This document shows, piece by piece, positions 1 through 10,851 of a stretch of DNA of 64,000 nucleotides. The DNA is taken from NCBI GenBank assembly GCA_964019055.1, contig OZ025211.1, positions 1 through 64,000 of the forward strand. Reading direction: 5' to 3'. This DNA comes from Anthopleura xanthogrammica (taxonomy: Eukaryota > Cnidaria > Anthozoa > Actiniaria > Actiniidae). The number at the start of each line of letters is the position of its first letter. Within the stretch, counting starts at the first letter, position 1. Under the pieces are notes generated by a model. It did no database searches, was not told the DNA's origin, and saw only the letters and a program-made list of their open reading frames with translations. A program made the translations under genes and the position numbers.

Positions 1-93
1 TTATTTTATTGCAAGATCGCATATATTAAGCATGACGTTACAAATGAACTGTCGTTTGGCTCCAATGTAATAATAATCTTTATTATCTATATC

Positions 94-126
94 GCGCATT
101 TATCATGTGAATATGATCAAATGCGC
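94..126 (-). other. LINE 3'-terminal hairpin (representative, unit 1)
   Basis: GCGCATTTATCAT and ATGATCAAATGCGC form a stem of 13 base pairs with one bulged base and a 6-nt loop. In the LINE sense it lies about 130 nt after the RT stop and is followed by GATATAGATAATAAAG and an ATT-type run. CR1/L2-group LINEs end in a conserved stem-loop followed by a short tandem repeat, and the stem-loop is recognised by the reverse transcriptase for target-primed synthesis. Position and form fit that role. The plus-strand equivalent is 56059-56091. Confidence 0.7.
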
Positions 127-259
127 CTGACAATAATTAACAAATAAATAAATTACAATAAATATGATAACTTTAGGATATTTATAAATATTTAGAATGG
201 AATAATACAGCTATATATAAATATGTGAATTAAATATATTTAGATATATATATAATTAC
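127..259 (-). other. AT-rich 3' UTR-like segment of the LINE remnant (unit 1)
   Basis: Strongly AT-rich sequence between the RT stop codon and the hairpin, including a short TA run near 246-252 and several AATAAA-like and TATAAA-like words. No reading frame of interest. Repeats in every unit. Confidence 0.6.
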
Positions 260-634
260 TCAATGTTCATAAGCAATTCTGAATAAAAATGTCTTTACTA
301 AAGTCTTAAATCTGTTGTAATTGTTCTCTTCTCTAAGATGGCGAGGCAATGCATTGAAGAGAGACGGGGAGGCTGCAGCGAAGGCCCTATCACCCAGAGT
401 TTTAAACGTCTTGGCACTGAATGGCTTCAGAAGAAGTTCGTTATTTCTGCGAAGAGCATAACAGCTAGGACGCTGTACTGATACGAGACAATTGATATAG
501 TCTGGAGCAAGACCATGAATAGCTTTAAACGTCAGCACAAGGATCTTAAAATGTACTCTTTCCTTTACTGGTAGCCAGTGTAACGACCGTAAAGCAGGAG
601 TTAAAATATTGCCGTTTCTAGTCAGAGGTTGCAC
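260..634 (-). pseudogene. C-terminal fragment of non-LTR (CR1/L2-type) LINE reverse transcriptase, representative copy in unit 1
   Basis: 124 open codons ending in a natural stop. The motif LHWLPVKERVHFKILVLTFK (residues 18-37), followed by GLAPDYI (41-47), a central A-K-T-F-K-T-LGDRAFAAASPSLFNALP stretch (from residue 74) and a final RFKTLVKTFLF, is the hallmark of the region after the RT palm/thumb in CR1/L2/Rex-like LINE ORF2 proteins. Endonuclease and RT catalytic motifs are absent, so it cannot be enzymatically active. Codon 1 is GTG, and an in-frame TGA lies three codons upstream, so this is a 5'-truncated remnant, not a gene with its own start. The same fragment recurs in every unit at intervals of 1,550 bp. 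It is followed downstream by the LINE 3' UTR, hairpin and tail. Base 407 is C here instead of the usual A, a synonymous change. Confidence 0.88.
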
Positions 635-1035
635 TAAGTTTCAGTTTGAATTTAAAAAAGTAAGCTTTCGTTTGCAGAAAAACCCGAGAAAACTGACTTT
701 GAAAGTAGACCTAGGCGGCTTCGAAAATCCGGCGTCTTTTGACTGATTTGGGGTCGGTTGACAACAATTCAAAAAGCGACTCGAATCTTCAATTTAAAAC
801 GATTCTAGGTCCAGTTCTGTAGTGAGGATAGATAGTACTTTCGATGGTAAAAATATAAGAGAAATCTATTCCTGGAACCGAGAGGCAGTGGTCCGTTCTT
901 AGAGAGACGCCCTCTTAAATATTGAATGTTCTTTGACAGTTGACTTTAGGGCACAATTTGCCATTAAACCAGGCTAAACCTCCTGCGCAAATGAGTCTGT
1001 AGTCGAGATATTTACCAAATGAGAATAAAGCATAT
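635..1035 (-). other. Unrecognised body segment between the 5S-like part and the RT remnant (unit 1)
   Basis: About 400 bp without an open frame of note. In the LINE sense it runs from the T5 run to the truncated RT start. It holds the G/A dimorphic CpG site at base 987, which splits the units into two types. Unit 1 alone has C instead of A at 787. No recognised motif. Confidence 0.5.
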
Positions 1036-1040
1036 AAAAA
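1036..1040 (-). terminator. T5 run after the 5S-like segment (possible Pol III terminator)
   Basis: Five Ts on the minus strand, 19 nt beyond the 5S-like C box. A run of four or more Ts is the standard Pol III stop. If used, it would confine a transcript to a short RNA of roughly 100 nt and prevent transcription through the LINE 3' end. Functional use is inferred only. Confidence 0.3.
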
Positions 1041-1059
1041 TGACTAAGTATGAGTTTCA

Positions 1060-1104
1060 GGTCACCCACATGGGTACTAACCCAGCCCAATCGGGCTTGA
1101 CTTC
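1060..1104 (-). promoter_or_regulatory. 5S rRNA-like internal control region (Pol III type 1), unit 1
   Basis: Read on the minus strand, these 45 bases align without gaps to the second half of metazoan 5S rRNA, from the A box through the C box. A hand comparison with the vertebrate 5S sequence as I recall it gives about 31 of 45 matches. The best-kept parts are GGGTTAGTAC and GTGGGTGACC, which correspond to the intermediate element and C box bound by TFIIIA. The 5' half of 5S is not recognisable, so this is a 5S-derived promoter segment, not a 5S gene. A run of five Ts on the minus strand (1036-1040), the Pol III stop signal, follows after 19 nt. Known 5S-headed retroelements (SINE3) use this type of promoter. 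Whether this copy is active is unknown. Confidence 0.55.
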
Positions 1105-1142
1105 TAGTCTTGTTCGAAGCCCAAGATTTTCCAACTAGGCCA

Positions 1143-1370
1143 CGAGTTTAAGGAATTAGCACAACAATAGCCATAAAAACAATGCGCAAGATAGACTAGA
1201 TTTTTTTCCACTTAAAATCAATGTACGTAGCAAATAGTGCAAGGGATTAGCTGTAGATATGGCCTGGGGGCCGGCTAGTCTCTCCCCTGATGCCTCGGCT
1301 AGATCATTATGCTGCATAATCCGTACACCGACCCAAGAGCAGAAGGAATTTCTGCATCCTCGAATGTCAC
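1143..1370 (-). other. Unrecognised body segment between the tRNA-like and 5S-like parts (unit 1)
   Basis: Most of this stretch can be read as an open frame in the LINE sense, but the translation has no family resemblance, no ATG at its apparent start and no evidence of selection. I see no RNA gene or known repeat in it. It recurs in every unit. Confidence 0.5.
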
Positions 1371-1443
1371 TGGGGCATGGCATCGTGGAATTCATTTTTT
1401 GAATCTCTGTCGGCGGACGTGAGTTGAAACCCAATCGTGCCTA
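1371..1443 (+). other. Degenerate tRNA-like segment (unit 1)
   Basis: On the plus strand, opposite to the LINE sense, TGGCATCGTGGA at 1378-1389 resembles a tRNA A box with two mismatches. AGTTGAAACCC at 1422-1432 resembles a B box. The two starts are 44 nt apart, the spacing expected in a tRNA gene. The ends can pair weakly (GGCA at the 5' end with TGCC at the 3' end). The D and anticodon arms are not preserved, so it is at best the worn head of a tRNA-derived SINE. It is followed by a long T run. The A/B match could be chance. Confidence 0.35.
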
Positions 1444-1550
1444 GATTTTTTTTTCTTGTTTTGGGTATATGTTTTTTCTCCTATTTTTTTTTTCTTCTAC
1501 TGTTGTTGTTGCTTAGTTGTTTGATTAATTTTTCTTGTAGACGTTCAGCA
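1444..1550 (+). repeat. T-homopolymer and TTG-rich low-complexity junction (unit 1)
   Basis: Contains T runs of 9 (from about 1446) and 10 (from about 1484), then a short TTG microsatellite near 1502-1511. The second T run is length-variable between units: 10 Ts usually, 11 in units 7, 13 and 28, and interrupted by C in units 10 and 16. Read in the LINE sense it is an A-rich, CAA-containing stretch. It may be the old poly(A) or tail junction at which neighbouring units were first joined. It is not coding. Confidence 0.6.
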
Positions 1551-3100
1551 TTATTTTATTGCAAGATCGCATATATTAAGCATGACGTTACAAATGAACT
1601 GTCGTTTGGCTCCAATGTAATAATAATCTTTATTATCTATATCGCGCATTTATCATGTGAATATGATCAAATGCGCCTGACAATAATTAACAAATAAATA
1701 AATTACAATAAATATGATAACTTTAGGATATTTATAAATATTTAGAATGGAATAATACAGCTATATATAAATATGTGAATTAAATATATTTAGATATATA
1801 TATAATTACTCAATGTTCATAAGCAATTCTGAATAAAAATGTCTTTACTAAAGTCTTAAATCTGTTGTAATTGTTCTCTTCTCTAAGATGGCGAGGCAAT
1901 GCATTGAAGAGAGACGGGGAGGCTGCAGCGAAGGCCCTATCACCCAGAGTTTTAAAAGTCTTGGCACTGAATGGCTTCAGAAGAAGTTCGTTATTTCTGC
2001 GAAGAGCATAACAGCTAGGACGCTGTACTGATACGAGACAATTGATATAGTCTGGAGCAAGACCATGAATAGCTTTAAACGTCAGCACAAGGATCTTAAA
2101 ATGTACTCTTTCCTTTACTGGTAGCCAGTGTAACGACCGTAAAGCAGGAGTTAAAATATTGCCGTTTCTAGTCAGAGGTTGCACTAAGTTTCAGTTTGAA
2201 TTTAAAAAAGTAAGCTTTCGTTTGCAGAAAAACCCGAGAAAACTGACTTTGAAAGTAGACCTAGGCGGCTTCGAAAATCCGGCGTCTTTTGACTGATTTG
2301 GGGTCGGTTGACAACAATTCAAAAAGCGACTCGAATATTCAATTTAAAACGATTCTAGGTCCAGTTCTGTAGTGAGGATAGATAGTACTTTCGATGGTAA
2401 AAATATAAGAGAAATCTATTCCTGGAACCGAGAGGCAGTGGTCCGTTCTTAGAGAGACGCCCTCTTAAATATTGAATGTTCTTTGACAGTTGACTTTAGG
2501 GCACAATTTGCCATTAAACCAGGCTAAACCTCCTGCGCAAATGAGTCTGTAGTCGAGATATTTACCAAATGAGAATAAAGCATATAAAAATGACTAAGTA
2601 TGAGTTTCAGGTCACCCACATGGGTACTAACCCAGCCCAATCGGGCTTGACTTCTAGTCTTGTTCGAAGCCCAAGATTTTCCAACTAGGCCACGAGTTTA
2701 AGGAATTAGCACAACAATAGCCATAAAAACAATGCGCAAGATAGACTAGATTTTTCTCCACTTAAAATCAATGTACGTAGCAAATAGTGCAAGGGATTAG
2801 CTGTAGATATGGCCTGGGGGCCGGTTAGTCTCTCCCCTGATGCCTCGGCTAGATCATTATGCTGCATAATCCGTACACCGACCCAAGAGCAGAAGGAATT
2901 TCTGCATCCTCGAATGTCACTGGGGCATGGCATCGTGGAATTCATTTTTTGAATCTCTGTCGGCGGACGTGAGTTGAAACCCAATCGTGCCTAGATTTTT
3001 TTTTCTTGTTTTGGGTATATGTTTTTTCTCCTATTTTTTTTTTCTTCTACTGTTGTTGTTGCTTAGTTGTTTGATTAATTTTTCTTGTAGACGTTCAGCA
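1551..3100 (-). repeat. Satellite unit 2
   Basis: RT remnant 1810-2184. G type. Private variants C2756 and T2825. Confidence 0.95.
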
Positions 3101-4650
3101 TTATTTTATTGCAAGATCGCATATATTAAGCATGACGTTACAAATGAACTGTCGTTTGGCTCCAATGTAATAATAATCTTTATTATCTATATCGCGCATT
3201 TATCATGTGAATATGATCAAATGCGCCTGACAATAATTAACAAATAAATAAATTACAATAAATATGATAACTTTAGGATATTTATAAATATTTAGAATGG
3301 AATAATACAGCTATATATAAATATGTGAATTAAATATATTTAGATATATATATAATTACTCAATGTTCATAAGCAATTCTGAATAAAAATGTCTTTACTA
3401 AAGTCTTAAATCTGTTGTAATTGTTCTCTTCTCTAAGATGGCGAGGCAATGCATTGAAGAGAGACGGGGAGGCTGCAGCGAAGGCCCTATCACCCAGAGT
3501 TTTAAAAGTCTTGGCACTGAATGGCTTCAGAAGAAGTTCGTTATTTCTGCGAAGAGCATAACAGCTAGGACGCTGTACTGATACGAGACAATTGATATAG
3601 TCTGGAGCAAGACCATGAATAGCTTTAAACGTCAGCACAAGGATCTTAAAATGTACTCTTTCCTTTACTGGTAGCCAGTGTAACGACCGTAAAGCAGGAG
3701 TTAAAATATTGCCGTTTCTAGTCAGAGGTTGCACTAAGTTTCAGTTTGAATTTAAAAAAGTAAGCTTTCGTTTGCAGAAAAACCCGAGAAAACTGACTTT
3801 GAAAGTAGACCTAGGCGGCTTCGAAAATCCGGCGTCTTTTGACTGATTTGGGGTCGGTTGACAACAATTCAAAAAGCGACTCGAATATTCAATTTAAAAC
3901 GATTCTAGGTCCAGTTTTGTAGTGAGGATAGATAGTACTTTCGATGGTAAAAATATAAGAGAAATCTATTCCTGGAACCGAGAGGCAGTGGTCCGTTCTT
4001 AGAGAGACGCCCTCTTAAATATTGAATGTTCTTTGACAGTTGACTTTAGGGCACAATTTGCCATTAAACCAGGCTAAACCTCCTGCGCAAATGAGTCTGT
4101 AGTCGAGATATTTACCAAATGAGAATAAAGCATATAAAAATGACTAAGTATGAGTTTCAGGTCACCCACATGGGTACTAACCCAGCCCAATCGGGCTTGA
4201 CTTCTAGTCTTGTTCGAAGCCCAAGATTTTCCAACTAGGCCACGAGTTTAAGGAATTAGCACAACAATAGCCATAAAAACAATGCGCAAGATAGACTAGA
4301 TTTTTTTCCACTTAAAATCAATGTACGTAGCAAATAGTGCAAGGGATTAGCTGTAGATATGGCCTGGGGGCCGGCTAGTCTCTCCCCTGATGCCTCGGCT
4401 AGATCATTATGCTGCATAATCCGTACACCGACCCAAGAGCAGAAGGAATTTCTGCATCCTCGAATGTCACTGGGGCATGGCATCGTGGAATTCATTTTTT
4501 GAATCTCTGTCGGCGGACGTGAGTTGAAACCCAATCGTGCCTAGATTTTTTTTTCTTGTTTTGGGTATATGTTTTTTCTCCTATTTTTTTTTTCTTCTAC
4601 TGTTGTTGTTGCTTAGTTGTTTGATTAATTTTTCTTGTAGACGTTCAGCA
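3101..4650 (-). repeat. Satellite unit 3
   Basis: RT remnant 3360-3734. G type. Private T3917. Confidence 0.95.
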
Positions 4651-6200
4651 TTATTTTATTGCAAGATCGCATATATTAAGCATGACGTTACAAATGAACT
4701 GTCGTTTGGCTCCAATGTAATAATAATCTTTATTATCTATATCGCGCATTTATCATGTGAATATGATCAAATGCGCCTGACAATAATTAACAAATAAATA
4801 AATTACAATAAATATGATAACTTTAGGATATTTATAAATATTTAGAATGGAATAATACAGCTATATATAAATATGTGAATTAAATATATTTAGATATATA
4901 TATAATTACTCAATGTTCATAAGCAATTCTGAATAAAAATGTCTTTACTAAAGTCTTAAATCTGTTGTAATTGTTCTCTTCTCTAAGATGGCGAGGCAAT
5001 GCATTGAAGAGAGACGGGGAGGCTGCAGCGAAGGCCCTATCACCCAGAGTTTTAAAAGTCTTGGCACTGAATGGCTTCAGAAGAAGTTCGTTATTTCTGC
5101 GAAGAGCATAACAGCTAGGACGCTGTACTGATACGAGACAATTGATATAGTCTGGAGCAAGACCATGAATAGCTTTAAACGTCAGCACAAGGATCTTAAA
5201 ATGTACTCTTTCCTTTACTGGTAGCCAGTGTAACGACCGTAAAGCAGGAGTTAAAATATTGCCGTTTCTAGTCAGAGGTTGCACTAAGTTTCAGTTTGAA
5301 TTTAAAAAAGTAAGCTTTCGTTTGCAGAAAAACCCGAGAAAACTGACTTTGAAAGTAGACCTAGGCGGCTTCGAAAATCCGGCGTCTTTTGACTGATTTG
5401 GGGTCGGTTGACAACAATTCAAAAAGCGACTCGAATATTCAATTTAAAACGATTCTAGGTCCAGTTCTGTAGTGAGGATAGATAGTACTTTCGATGGTAA
5501 AAATATAAGAGAAATCTATTCCTGGAACCGAGAGGCAGTGGTCCGTTCTTAGAGAGACGCCCTCTTAAATATTGAATGTTCTTTGACAGTTGACTTTAGG
5601 GCACAATTTGCCATTAAACCAGGCTAAACCTCCTGCACAAATGAGTCTGTAGTCGAGATATTTACCAAATGAGAATAAAGCATATAAAAATGACTAAGTA
5701 TGAGTTTCAGGTCACCCACATGGGTACTAACCCAGCCCAATCGGGCTTGACTTCTAGTCTTGTTCGAAGCCCAAGATTTTCCAACTAGGCCACGAGTTTA
5801 AGGAATTAGCACAACAATAGCCATAAAAATAATGCGCAAGATAGACTAGATTTTTTTCCACTTAAAATCAATGTACGTAGCAAATAGTGCAAGGGATTAG
5901 CTGTAGATATGGCCTGGGGGCCGGCTAGTCTCTCCCCTGATGCCTCGGCTAGATCATTATGCTGCATAATCCGTACACCGACCCAAGAGCAGAAGGAATT
6001 TCTGCATCCTCGAATGTCACTGGGGCATGGTATCGTGGAATTCATTTTTTGAATCTCTGTCGGCGGACGTGAGTTGAAACCCAATCGTGCCTAGATTTTT
6101 TTTTCTTGTTTTGGGTATATGTTTTTTCTCCTATTTTTTTTTTCTTCTACTGTTGTTGTTGCTTAGTTGTTTGATTAATTTTTCTTGTAGACGTTCAGCA
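4651..6200 (-). repeat. Satellite unit 4
   Basis: RT remnant 4910-5284. A type. Private T5830 and T6031, the latter inside the tRNA-like A box. Confidence 0.95.
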
Positions 6201-7750
6201 TTATTTTATTGCAAGATCGCATATATTAAGCATGACGTTACAAATGAACTGTCGTTTGGCTCCAATGTAATAATAATCTTTATTATCTATATCGCGCATT
6301 TATCATGTGAATATGATCAAATGCGCCTGACAATAATTAACAAATAAATAAATTACAATAAATATGATAACTTTAGGATATTTATAAATATTTAGAATGG
6401 AATAATACAGCTATATATAAATATGTGAATTAAATATATTTAGATATATATATAATTACTCAATGTTCATAAGCAATTCTGAATAAAAATGTCTTTACTA
6501 AAGTCTTAAATCTGTTGTAATTGTTCTCTTCTCTAAGATGGCGAGGCAATGCATTGAAGAGAGACGGGGAGGCTGCAGCGAAGGCCCTATCACCCAGAGT
6601 TTTAAAAGTCTTGGCACTGAATGGCTTCAGAAGAAGTTCGTTATTTCTGCGAAGAGCATAACAGCTAGGACGCTGTACTGATACGAGACAATTGATATAG
6701 TCTGGAGCAAGACCATGAATAGCTTTAAACGTCAGCACAAGGATCTTAAAATGTACTCTTTCCTTTACTGGTAGCCAGTGTAACGACCGTAAAGCAGGAG
6801 TTAAAATATTGCCGTTTCTAGTCAGAGGTTGCACTAAGTTTCAGTTTGAATTTAAAAAAGTAAGCTTTCGTTTGCAGAAAAACCCGAGAAAACTGACTTT
6901 GAAAGTAGACCTAGGCGGCTTCGAAAATCCGGCGTCTTTTGACTGATTTGGGGTCGGTTGACAACAATTCAAAAAGCGACTCGAATATTCAATTTAAAAC
7001 GATTCTAGGTCCAGTTCTGTAGTGAGGATAGATAGTACTTTCGATGGTAAAAATATAAGAGAAATCTATTCCTGGAACCGAGAGGCAGTGGTCCGTTCTT
7101 AGAGAGACGCCCTCTTAAATATTGAATGTTCTTTGACAGTTGACTTTAGGGCACAATTTGCCATTAAACCAGGCTAAACCTCCTGCGCAAATGAGTCTGT
7201 AGTCGAGATATTTACCAAATGAGAATAAAGCATATAAAAATGACTAAGTATGAGTTTCAGGTCACCCACATGGGTACTAACCCAGCCCAATCGGGCTTGA
7301 CTTCTAGTCTTGTTCGAAGCCCAAGATTTTCCAACTAGGCCACGAGTTTAAGGAATTAGCACAACAATAGCCATAAAAACAATGCGCAAGATAGACTAGA
7401 TTTTTTTCCACTTAAAATCAATGTACGTAGCAAATAGTGCAAGGGATTAGCTGTAGATATGGCCTGGGGGCCGGCTAGTCTCTCCCCTGATGCCTCGGCT
7501 AGATCATTATGCTGCATAATCCGTACACCGACCCAAGAGCAGAAGGAATTTCTGCATCCTCGAATGTCACTGGGGCATGGCATCGTGGAATTCATTTTTT
7601 GAATCTCTGTCGGCGGACGTGAGTTGAAACCCAATCGTGCCTAGATTTTTTTTTCTTGTTTTGGGTATATGTTTTTTCTCCTATTTTTTTTTTCTTCTAC
7701 TGTTGTTGTTGCTTAGTTGTTTGATTAATTTTTCTTGTAGACGTTCAGCA
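6201..7750 (-). repeat. Satellite unit 5
   Basis: RT remnant 6460-6834. G type. No private variant noticed. Confidence 0.95.
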
Positions 7751-9300
7751 TTATTTTATTGCAAGATCGCATATATTAAGCATGACGTTACAAATGAACT
7801 GTCGTTTGGCTCCAATGTAATAATAATCTTTATTATCTATATCGCGCATTTATCATGTGAATATGATCAAATGCGCCTGACAATAATTAACAAATAAATA
7901 AATTACAATAAATATGATAACTTTAGGATATTTATAAATATTTAGAATGGAATAATACAGCTATATATAAATATGTGAATTAAATATATTTAGATATATA
8001 TATAATTACTCAATGTTCATAAGCAATTCTGAATAAAAATGTCTTTACTAAAGTCTTAAATCTGTTGTAATTGTTCTCTTCTCTAAGATGGCGAGGCAAT
8101 GCATTGAAGAGAGACGGGGAGGCTGCAGCGAAGGCCCTATCACCCAGAGTTTTAAAAGTCTTGGCACTGAATGGCTTCAGAAGAAGTTCGTTATTTCTGC
8201 AAAGAGCATAACAGCTAGGACGCTGTACTGATACGAGACAATTGATATAGTCTGGAGCAAGACCATGAATAGCTTTAAACGTCAGCACAAGGATCTTAAA
8301 ATGTACTCTTTCCTTTACTGGTAGCCAGTGTAACGACCGTAAAGCAGGAGTTAAAATATTGCCGTTTCTAGTCAGAGGTTGCACTAAGTTTCAGTTTGAA
8401 TTTAAAAAAGTAAGCTTTCGTTTGCAGAAAAACCCGAGAAAACTGACTTTGAAAGTAGACCTAGGCGGCTTCGAAAATCCGGCGTCTTTTGACTGATTTG
8501 GGGTCGGTTGACAACAATTCAAAAAGCGACTCGAATATTCAATTTAAAACGATTCTAGGTCCAGTTCTGTAGTGAGGATAGATAGTACTTTCGATGGTAA
8601 AAATATAAGAGAAATCTATTCCTGGAACCGAGAGGCAGTGGTCCGTTCTTAGAGAGACGCCCTCTTAAATATTGAATGTTCTTTGACAGTTGACTTTAGG
8701 GCACAATTTGCCATTAAACCAGGCTAAACCTCCTGCACAAATGAGTCTGTAGTCGAGATATTTACCAAATGAGAATAAAGCATATAAAAATGACTAAGTA
8801 TGAGTTTCAGGTCACCCACATGGGTACTAACCCAGCCCAATCGGGCTTGACTTCTAGTCTTGTTCGAAGCCCAAGATTTTCCAACTAGGCCACGAGTTTA
8901 AGGAATTAGCACAACAATAGCCATAAAAACAATGCGCAAGATAGACTAGATTTTTTTCCACTTAAAATCAATGTACGTAGCAAATAGTGCAAGGGATTAG
9001 CTGTAGATATGGCCTGGGGGCCGGCTAGTCTCTCCCCTGATGCCTCGGCTAGATCATTATGCTGCATAATCCGTACACCGACCCAAGAGCAGAAGGAATT
9101 TCTGCATCCTCGAATGTCACTGGGGCATGGCATCGTGGAATTCATTTTTTGAATCTCTGTCGGCGGACGTGAGTTGAAACCCAATCGTGCCTAGATTTTT
9201 TTTTCTTGTTTTGGGTATATGTTTTTTCTCCTATTTTTTTTTTCTTCTACTGTTGTTGTTGCTTAGTTGTTTGATTAATTTTTCTTGTAGACGTTCAGCA
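7751..9300 (-). repeat. Satellite unit 6
   Basis: RT remnant 8010-8384 with R62C (A8201), a change shared with units 8 and 14. A type. Confidence 0.95.
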
Positions 9301-10851
9301 TTATTTTATTGCAAGATCGCATATATTAAGCATGACGTTACAAATGAACTGTCGTTTGGCTCCAATGTAATAATAATCTTTATTATCTATATCGCGCATT
9401 TATCATGTGAATATGATCAAATGCGCCTGACAATAATTAACAAATAAATAAATTACAATAAATATGATAACTTTAGGATATTTATAAATATTTAGAATGG
9501 AATAATACAGCTATATATAAATATGTGAATTAAATATATTTAGATATATATATAATTACTCAATGTTCATAAGCAATTCTGAATAAAAATGTCTTTACTA
9601 AAGTCTTAAATCTGTTGTAATTGTTCTCTTCTCTAAGATGGCGAGGCAATGCATTGAAGAGAGACGGGGAGGCTGCAGCGAAGGCCCTATCACCCAGAGT
9701 TTTAAAAGTCTTGGCACTGAATGGCTTCAGAAGAAGTTCGTTATTTCTGCGAAGAGCATAACAGCTAGGACGCTGTACTGATACGAGACAATTGATATAG
9801 TCTGGAGCAAGACCATGAATAGCTTTAAACGTCAGCACAAGGATCTTAAAATGTACTCTTTCCTTTACTGGTAGCCAGTGTAACGACCGTAAAGCAGGAG
9901 TTAAAATATTGCCGTTTCTAGTCAGAGGTTGCACTAAGTTTCAGTTTGAATTTAAAAAAGTAAGCTTTCGTTTGCAGAAAAACCCGAGAAAACTGACTTT
10001 GAAAGTAGACCTAGGCGGCTTCGAAAATCCGGCGTCTTTTGACTGATTTGGGGTCGGTTGACAACAATTCAAAAAGCGACTCGAATATTCAATTTAAAAC
10101 GATTCTAGGTCCAGTTCTGTAGTGAGGATAGATAGTACTTTCGATGGTAAAAATATAAGAGAAATCTATTCCTGGAACCGAGAGGCAGTGGTCCGTTCTT
10201 AGAGAGACGCCCTCTTAAATATTGAATGTTCTTTGACAGTTGACTTTAGGGCACAATTTGCCATTAAACCAGGCTAAACCTCCTGCACAAATGAGTCTGT
10301 AGTCGAGATATTTACCAAATGAGAATAAAGCATATAAAAATGACTAAGTATGAGTTTCAGGTCACCCACATGGGTACTAACCCAGCCCAATCGGGCTTGA
10401 CTTCTAGTCTTGTTCGAAGCCCAAGATTTTCCAACTAGGCCACGAGTTTAAGGAATTAGCACAACAATAGCCATAAAAACAATGCGCAAGATAGACTAGA
10501 TTTTTTTCCACTTAAAATCAATGTACGTAGCAAATAGTGCAAGGGATTAGCTGTAGATATGGCCTGGGGGCCGGCTAGTCTCTCCCCTGATGCCTCGGCT
10601 AGATCATTATGCTGCATAATCCGTACACCGACCCAAGAGCAGAAGGAATTTCTGCATCCTCGAATGTCACTGGGGCATGGCATCGTGGAATTCATTTTTT
10701 GAATCTCTGTCGGCGGACGTGAGTTGAAACCCAATCGTGCCTAGATTTTTTTTTCTTGTTTTGGGTATATGTTTTTTCTCCTATTTTTTTTTTTCTTCTA
10801 CTGTTGTTGTTGCTTAGTTGTTTGATTAATTTTTCTTGTAGACGTTCAGCA
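9301..10851 (-). repeat. Satellite unit 7
   Basis: RT remnant 9560-9934. A type. T run of 11 (10784-10794), shared with units 13 and 28. First unit of the proposed 6-unit higher-order block. Confidence 0.95.

Larger units (their letters stand above)
1..1550 (-). repeat. Satellite unit 1
   Basis: G type at the dimorphic site (987). Private variants: C407 (synonymous in the RT remnant) and C787. It starts exactly at the window edge. Confidence 0.95.

Noticed and set aside
1156..1434. 92-codon open frame on the minus strand repeated in every unit
   Set aside because: No ATG at the apparent start, no family resemblance, and it overlaps the tRNA-like segment on the other strand. Its conservation simply reflects the near-identity of the units.
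1437..1697. 86-codon (80 in some units) leucine/phenylalanine-rich open frame that looks like a membrane protein
   Set aside because: It is a translation of T homopolymers and a TTG microsatellite running across the unit junction. Its length changes when the T run slips (units 7, 13, 28).
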